In this document: positions 33,063 through 37,036 of the stretch, one piece after another
How the letters are laid out: each line of letters opens with the position of its first letter
Position numbering within the stretch: the stretch's first letter is position 1
Source: JABCPE02 sp963518955
Lineage (GTDB): Bacteria > Bacteroidota > Bacteroidia > Flavobacteriales > Weeksellaceae
Length of the DNA: 37,036 bases
Direction of reading: 5' to 3'
Assembly: GCA_963518955.1 (NCBI GenBank)
Contig: CAUQKI010000017.1
Location: 1-37,036, forward strand
The notes under the pieces: generated by a model
Told to the model about the DNA's origin: nothing
The model's database searches: none
What the model saw: the letters and a program-made list of their open reading frames with translations, nothing else
Made by a program: the position numbers and the translations under genes

Positions 33063-35096
33063 ATGAAAAGAAAAATATTTACTTTAGGCCTATTGTCTCT
33101 TGCTTTTTCAACAAATGCGCAGTCATTATTAGGTGTTCAAGACCAAGCAAGTCTTCATATAAAAGAAGATGCTCTTATCTATAGTGGTGGAGAGTTGAAA
33201 ACTGTTGAAAATGGTGTGATAGATAATTTTGGTAATGTGATGATTGTAGGTGGTGGTTTTAAAACTGTTACTGCATCAAATACTGATAAAACAAATGGCG
33301 GGAACTTTATCCTCCGTTTATGGACTAAGCCTGGTATCACAAATGGTGATATAGTTAATGGAGGGGATGTCATAAAATATGGTCAGCTTTATATTGATAA
33401 TCAAACTCCACAAACTCAGGTTACAGGAATTGTAGATAAAGAATATAAAGACAATTCTCATGGTGTTTACCAACAAATGGCGATACCTTTCTATAAGAAA
33501 ACTTTTGCTAGCTTATCTTCAGAACTAAGTGCTAGTCTTAGCGGAAATAGATGGAATAGAACAGGAATATTAGTATGGAATAATCGTAAAGTAAGATTTG
33601 ACCATTTTAATCCATCTGACAACACTACTGATATTAGACTAGCTGGGCATGCTGTAGAAAACAATGGGGCTACAAGTTATTATACTATAGGTTCTAGATT
33701 TTTCAATGCTTTTACAGGAGGGGCGTTGAACACTCTATCCACTAAAGTTTTCACTATAAAAGGAGTGCCTTTTGCGGGCAATATTACTGCTACATTAGAT
33801 GGAGCTGGTAATGGAGTAGACTTTGGGGTAGATGGTAAAAACACAAATTATTATAAAGAACGATATAATTCTTACTTAGGAGATAATTGGGAATTCTCTA
33901 GCTCTCCATGGACTGGCAATTATGGTAAAAACATATACCAATTTGGTAATCCATATTTAACAAATCTAAACCTTAAATATTTAGGGAAAATTGTAAGTAA
34001 TTTGAGAGGAGTTCGTGTTGAACCAGGTACTGCTGTAAAAGCAACTGGAGACACTAGTGGAGTGTATCTTTCTTATACTAATGGAGTTGCAGTAGGTGAT
34101 GTTAAAAGAACTATGGTAAGACCTATGGGTACTTTTGTAGTGAAATTGACAGCAGGGACTACTACACCTTTAGATTTTGGTAAGTTGAGAAAGTTTGCTT
34201 ATTCAGCTAGTTCAAGCGCTAATCCTACATACAATGATGGTGTTACGGTACAATCTAAATCTCTAAATGAAGAATTATTACTTTCTGAATTATCTGAATT
34301 AAGCACAAACTCTACAGCAAAAATAGCTAGTGCTAGATTATCTAATTCTACTGTTAAGCAGTTAGGTGTAATCGCACTAGACGCTGATGGTAAAGAGCTA
34401 GGTAGAACATATTATGTAGTGCATGCTGATGGTATCTCTGGGCAACCTACTAAACTTACTACCCAAGTAACTGCTAATAGCAAAACTGTTATTGGTACTT
34501 TTGAAGAGTCTAAAAAAGGAGGAGTAGATGAAGATTTAATTAATTCATATTGGTTGTATATCAATGAGGTTAATGAAAATGATTTCAAAGGAAAAGAAGT
34601 TCCTATGAGAATATATAGTTCTGATGTTAAATACTTAGCATTTGAAATATTAGAAAATGCTGAAGATATTGCTGATGGACAAGAAAGATTATCATCTGGA
34701 GAAAGCTTCTATATTTTTGATGGAAAAAATCATGTATTAGTTGGTAACAACAAGAAGATTTCTGTATCATCAGATGCTAATTTTGGGCTTTACTATGGAA
34801 AACCAGCAGAATTAGCTTCTTCAAAAAATACTATTGCTACTATCCAAAAACCATCTGCCACTATTTTAGCATATGATGAAAGTATAGCGGCTCACAAGAT
34901 TATATTTGATCCTGAATGGAAGAAAGCTACAGTTCAAGTTTTTGATCTTTCTGGTAGATTAATCTTCTCACAAGCTAATGTAGATGCTACTAAAGGAGAG
35001 TTTGTAGTAAACTTACCAAATGCTGTAAGAGGAACTTATGTAGTAACCGCTGTATCTGATACAGGTAAGAAGTTTTCTCAAAAAGTTATAAAATAA
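33063..35096 (+). CDS. Secreted T9SS cargo protein with C-terminal type A sorting domain
   Basis: The 677-aa protein has a signal peptide (MKRKIFTLGLLSLAFSTNAQ, cleavage after NAQ). A long Gly/Asn/Thr-rich beta body follows (VIDNFGNVMIVGGGF, NPYLTNLNLKYLG). The C-terminal about 75 residues are typical of a T9SS type A sorting domain: VQVFDLSGRLIFSQANV, FVVNLPNAVRGTYVVTAV, ending KFSQKVIK. It should be exported by type IX secretion and fixed to or released from the surface. The body resembles large flavobacterial surface proteins but shows no enzymatic motif. It is more AT-rich than the upstream housekeeping genes. The plug gene of the same system is at 16438. A small membrane protein follows after 15 bases. 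Confidence 0.88.
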   Translation: MKRKIFTLGLLSLAFSTNAQSLLGVQDQASLHIKEDALIYSGGELKTVENGVIDNFGNVMIVGGGFKTVTASNTDKTNGGNFILRLWTKPGITNGDIVNGGDVIKYGQLYIDNQTPQTQVTGIVDKEYKDNSHGVYQQMAIPFYKKTFASLSSELSASLSGNRWNRTGILVWNNRKVRFDHFNPSDNTTDIRLAGHAVENNGATSYYTIGSRFFNAFTGGALNTLSTKVFTIKGVPFAGNITATLDGAGNGVDFGVDGKNTNYYKERYNSYLGDNWEFSSSPWTGNYGKNIYQFGNPYLTNLNLKYLGKIVSNLRGVRVEPGTAVKATGDTSGVYLSYTNGVAVGDVKRTMVRPMGTFVVKLTAGTTTPLDFGKLRKFAYSASSSANPTYNDGVTVQSKSLNEELLLSELSELSTNSTAKIASARLSNSTVKQLGVIALDADGKELGRTYYVVHADGISGQPTKLTTQVTANSKTVIGTFEESKKGGVDEDLINSYWLYINEVNENDFKGKEVPMRIYSSDVKYLAFEILENAEDIADGQERLSSGESFYIFDGKNHVLVGNNKKISVSSDANFGLYYGKPAELASSKNTIATIQKPSATILAYDESIAAHKIIFDPEWKKATVQVFDLSGRLIFSQANVDATKGEFVVNLPNAVRGTYVVTAVSDTGKKFSQKVIK

Positions 35097-35111
35097 TAAA
35101 ATTATATAAAA

Positions 35112-35360
35112 ATGAAGAATTTGAGTAAATTCATTTTGAATAATGTTAAGATATTTTTTCTAATATCTTTCTCTTTACTATCGAGAAGTTTGTATGGTCA
35201 AGGTACTCCTCCACCTCCAGGAAGCCAAGGGGGGGGAGCTACAAACCCAGGAGCTCCAGTTCCTATAGATATGTATGAAGGAATCTTGCTTACCATAGCT
35301 GTGTTGATGGTTATTGGTATGTATTACTATTCAAAAAATAAAAAAGAAGTATACAAATAA
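35112..35360 (+). CDS. Small proline/glycine-rich membrane protein with G8 tract
   Basis: The 82-aa product has a signal peptide (LSKFILNNVKIFFLISFSLL, then SRSLYGQG), a short Pro/Gly-rich stretch (GTPPPPGSQGGGATNPGAPV), a C-terminal helix (GILLTIAVLMVIGMYYYS) and a basic tail KNKKEVYK. Similar small proteins occur in flavobacteria behind T9SS cargo genes; some are labelled signal peptidase in databases without basis. The repeat of eight G at 35229-35236 encodes part of GGG. Gaining or losing one G leads to a stop within about 17 codons, before the membrane helix, so phase variation is possible. A terminator follows. Confidence 0.75.
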   Translation: MKNLSKFILNNVKIFFLISFSLLSRSLYGQGTPPPPGSQGGGATNPGAPVPIDMYEGILLTIAVLMVIGMYYYSKNKKEVYK

Positions 35361-35366
35361 GTACTA

Positions 35367-35397
35367 TAAAACTCCTAGAATTTTTCTAGGGGTTTTT
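35367..35397 (+). terminator. Terminator after the small membrane protein gene
   Basis: The inverted repeat AAAACTCCTAGAA / TTCTAGGGGTTTT (35367-35379 and 35383-35395, one G-T pair) has a three-base loop and is followed by TTTTTT. It lies 7 bases after the stop and just before the thioredoxin-like gene. Confidence 0.85.
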
Positions 35398-35410
35398 TAC
35401 CTTTTACATT

Positions 35411-36685
35411 ATGAAAAAGATTTCAATATTATCAGCTTTTTTAGGGATTAGTTTTTTATCTGCTCAATTTAAAATAAATATAGAGACTGCTGATTCTTTC
35501 AGTCAAAAAACAGCAACTGTTTCTACTTTAGAAGGAGCAAAATATATTCCTTTAAAAGAGGTTAACAAAAAAAATGGAAAATGGATAATTGATGTTCCTA
35601 AAAATTATATGGGAATGATGAGAGTCTATTTTCCAGAAAACGGAAAAACAGTAAATTTAATCTCAGAAAATAAAGATGTGGTTATAAAACTTACCACAAA
35701 TGGAAGTGTAATTTCAAAAATAGATTTTCTGGATGAGTCTAACCAAAAAATGACTCACATGATGCAAATTCAAAGGAAAAAAAGCCAGGTGCTTCCTGTA
35801 TTGCTTGAAATGAAAAAGTTATACAATGATGGCAGTGCTTTTGATAAAGCTTTGGATAGTGAAATTCATCTTTTAGAGAATAGTAATGTAGCAATAAACA
35901 ACCACCCTTTTATTCAATATTATCTAGATAATAGTAAATTCACAGGAGGTCAGGAGGATTCAAACATCAGCACAGAAGAGTACATACAGTTCTTTGCGAA
36001 TTCTGGTTCAATGCTGGAGACCTCTTCCCTATTGAGACCTGCATTAGTAGGCTTTCTAAGAAAGACTTCGCCAGAAAATATCGACAGTGAAATCGATAAA
36101 CTGCTTGAAAAAGTAAATCTAAAAACATCAAGAGGACAAATTATTTTGGCTGAATTATTGTCTATTTTTGAAATCTATGAACTAGAGAAACAAAAGGAAA
36201 AATATTTCAATCTAGCTTCTAGTCTGAATTATGATGTGAATGGTCAATTAAAAAGCATTGTAAAAGCCATTAAAAACACCTCCATCGGTGCGGTATTGCC
36301 AGACTATTCGTTCACATCTAATGTTACGAATACAAAATCAAAAAAAATCAGCGGAGTGAAGGCTGATAAAAAAGTGGTATTATTCTGGTCTTCGACTTGT
36401 TCACATTGTTTGAAAGAGCTTCCTATTATTTCTGAAAATTATCAAAAATTAAAGGAAAAAAACATAGAAGTTATTGCATTTGCTTTGGATTCAGATTCAA
36501 AATCGTATAAAGAAACAATAGCTTCCCTGCCATGGATAAATGACACTGAGCTGAAAGGATGGCAGAGCAGCTACACAGAAACTTACAATGTGCGCGCTAC
36601 TCCGACATATTTTGTCTTGGATAAGAATAATAAGATAATAGAAAAACCAACTAATTTTTCTGCATTTTTATCAACATTAGAATAA
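35411..36685 (+). CDS. Periplasmic thioredoxin-fold (TlpA/ResA-like) protein
   Basis: The protein has a signal peptide (MKKISILSAFLGISFLSAQF) and a large N-terminal domain of about 290 residues. The C-terminal thioredoxin-like domain has the active-site motif Cys-Ser-His-Cys at 330-333 (FWSSTCSHCLKELP), a following NIEVIAFALDSDS strand, and the cis-proline region VRATPTYFVLD. TlpA/ResA-type proteins reduce disulfides in periplasmic substrates such as apo-cytochromes. The added N-terminal domain (PKNYMGMMRVYFPENGKTVN) resembles the Bacteroidota proteins with a DUF4369-like front, but the match is weak. It lies 14 bases after a terminator. It may be expressed separately or by readthrough from the T9SS cargo gene. 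Confidence 0.85.
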   Translation: MKKISILSAFLGISFLSAQFKINIETADSFSQKTATVSTLEGAKYIPLKEVNKKNGKWIIDVPKNYMGMMRVYFPENGKTVNLISENKDVVIKLTTNGSVISKIDFLDESNQKMTHMMQIQRKKSQVLPVLLEMKKLYNDGSAFDKALDSEIHLLENSNVAINNHPFIQYYLDNSKFTGGQEDSNISTEEYIQFFANSGSMLETSSLLRPALVGFLRKTSPENIDSEIDKLLEKVNLKTSRGQIILAELLSIFEIYELEKQKEKYFNLASSLNYDVNGQLKSIVKAIKNTSIGAVLPDYSFTSNVTNTKSKKISGVKADKKVVLFWSSTCSHCLKELPIISENYQKLKEKNIEVIAFALDSDSKSYKETIASLPWINDTELKGWQSSYTETYNVRATPTYFVLDKNNKIIEKPTNFSAFLSTLE

Positions 36686-36690
36686 AATAA

Positions 36691-36721
36691 TTTGGTGGTA
36701 TGAAAATATTTCGTATTTTTG
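36691..36721 (+). promoter_or_regulatory. Promoter of tRNA-Met
   Basis: TTTG (36691-36694), a 19-base spacer and TATTTTTG (36714-36721) match both Bacteroidota promoter boxes, just before the tRNA at 36734. TTTGGTGG (36691-36698) also forms an inverted repeat with CCACCAAA (36724-36731). Confidence 0.75.
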
Positions 36722-36733
36722 CACCACCAAAAT

Positions 36734-36807
36734 GGCGAGGTAGCTCAGGTGGTTAGAGCGTTGGATTCATAACCCAAAGGTCACGGGTTCAAGTCCCGTC
36801 TTCGCTA
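36734..36807 (+). tRNA. tRNA-Met (anticodon CAT, elongator type)
   Basis: The cloverleaf is complete. The acceptor stem GGCGAGG pairs with CTTCGCT (two G-U pairs), the D arm has GCTC/GAGC, the anticodon loop is TTCATAA, and the T arm is ACGGG TTCAAGT CCCGT. The discriminator is A36807; CCA is not encoded. The first base pair is G-U rather than the mismatched C-A of initiators, and the anticodon stem lacks three G-C pairs, so this is elongator Met (or an Ile2 precursor read after C-to-lysidine change, which cannot be fully excluded). Confidence 0.93.
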
Positions 36808-36850
36808 CAACAACATCTGTAATTCAATAGTTTATAGATGAAAGGGACTA

Positions 36851-36887
36851 AAATAGGGACTTTACAAAAATTGTAAAGTCCCTATTT
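36851..36887 (+). repeat. Perfect 17-bp inverted repeat downstream of tRNA-Met
   Basis: AAATAGGGACTTTACAA (36851-36867) and its exact reverse complement (36871-36887) are separated by AAA. It lies 44 bases after the tRNA end. It could be a transcription terminator of the tRNA, though no T-run follows, or a recombinase-binding site. GGGACT also occurs as a direct repeat at 36844 and 36856. Confidence 0.8.
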
Positions 36888-36921
36888 CTATAAAATAAAT
36901 GGTATAGAGCATCTCAACTCA

Positions 36922-37036
36922 CTTGTAAAAAATAATACAAGGTTTTCCCCTACCTGTGAAAAATAAGACAGAGCTTCCCCTATTTACCTGTAAAAAATAA
37001 TGCAAGGTTTTCTCCTACCTGCAAAAAATAAGACAG
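36922..37036 (+). repeat. Degenerate tandem repeats at window end
   Basis: Four copies of a 31-34-base unit of the form CTGTAAAAAATAAtgCAAGG begin at 36922, 36954, 36988 and 37019, the last cut by the window edge. Units 1 and 3 resemble each other more than unit 2, giving a higher-order period of about 66 bases. The units are imperfect, without uniform spacers, so this is not a CRISPR array. It may be a noncoding repeat or integrase arm-type sites; its extent is unknown. Confidence 0.65.

Noticed and set aside
36922..37036. Repeat units at the window end as a CRISPR array
   Set aside because: Units diverge in sequence and vary from 31 to 34 bases with no unique spacers between identical repeats. 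No cas genes are visible in the window.

Overview
The window comes from an AT-rich member of the Bacteroidota, most likely a flavobacterium of the Weeksellaceae (Chryseobacterium/Riemerella/Elizabethkingia lineage). This rests on several signs: repeated TTTG-N18..23-TAnnTTTG promoters, type IX secretion (T9SS) components and cargo, a DUF3843-like protein, weak Shine-Dalgarno sites, and the general gene content. The genus cannot be fixed from the sequence alone.

Layout. (1) 1-563: the 3' end of a surface or tail-fibre-like protein, closed by a strong hairpin terminator. (2) 638-2981: recJ and nadD behind a promoter lying almost on the recJ start codon. (3) 3041-12727: an iron-sulfur assembly locus with an A-type carrier, sufB, sufC and sufD. 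About 5.6 kb of accessory genes separate sufB from sufC: two clear SMI1/KNR4 (SUKH) proteins, a third possible one, three other small acidic immunity-like proteins, an AbiH-type phage-defence gene and at least two gene relics. All run in the suf direction with short gaps and no visible terminator, so sufCD may be transcribed through them. (4) 12829-14693: a VIT1/CCC1 metal transporter facing DNA polymerase IV (dinB). (5) 14834-17637: a DUF3843-like protein overlapping by one base a T9SS plug (DUF5103) gene. (6) 17644-20734, minus strand: a bestrophin-like channel, a SpoU-type RNA methyltransferase and an LTA-synthase-like phosphoglycerol transferase, packed tightly; the last two use TTG starts. 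(7) 20815-27502: mutS with a terminator on its stop codon, then a long PurF-like amidophosphoribosyltransferase and recG (TTG start). (8) 27529-32944: a second accessory block starting 26 bases after recG, with a NADAR protein carrying an N-terminal extension, a DinB-fold protein, a DUF6138-like protein, an 86-aa protein, a DUF4434 lipoprotein on the other strand, a membrane protein, a DUF4298 protein and a decayed relic. (9) 32992-36685: a T9SS cargo protein, a small proline/glycine-rich membrane protein with a G8 tract, and a periplasmic thioredoxin-like protein. (10) 36691-37036: tRNA-Met(CAT) with its own promoter, a perfect 17-bp inverted repeat and degenerate tandem repeats cut by the window edge.

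Main message. Two clusters of toxin-immunity or defence-like genes are placed inside or directly behind housekeeping transcription units (suf, and purF-like/recG). They contain decayed copies and shared 5' ends that point to continuing gene turnover. The split suf operon with an embedded AbiH gene, and the NADAR-containing array, are the best candidates for an undescribed system. Their immunity role is inferred from family and context, because no cognate toxin lies in the window.
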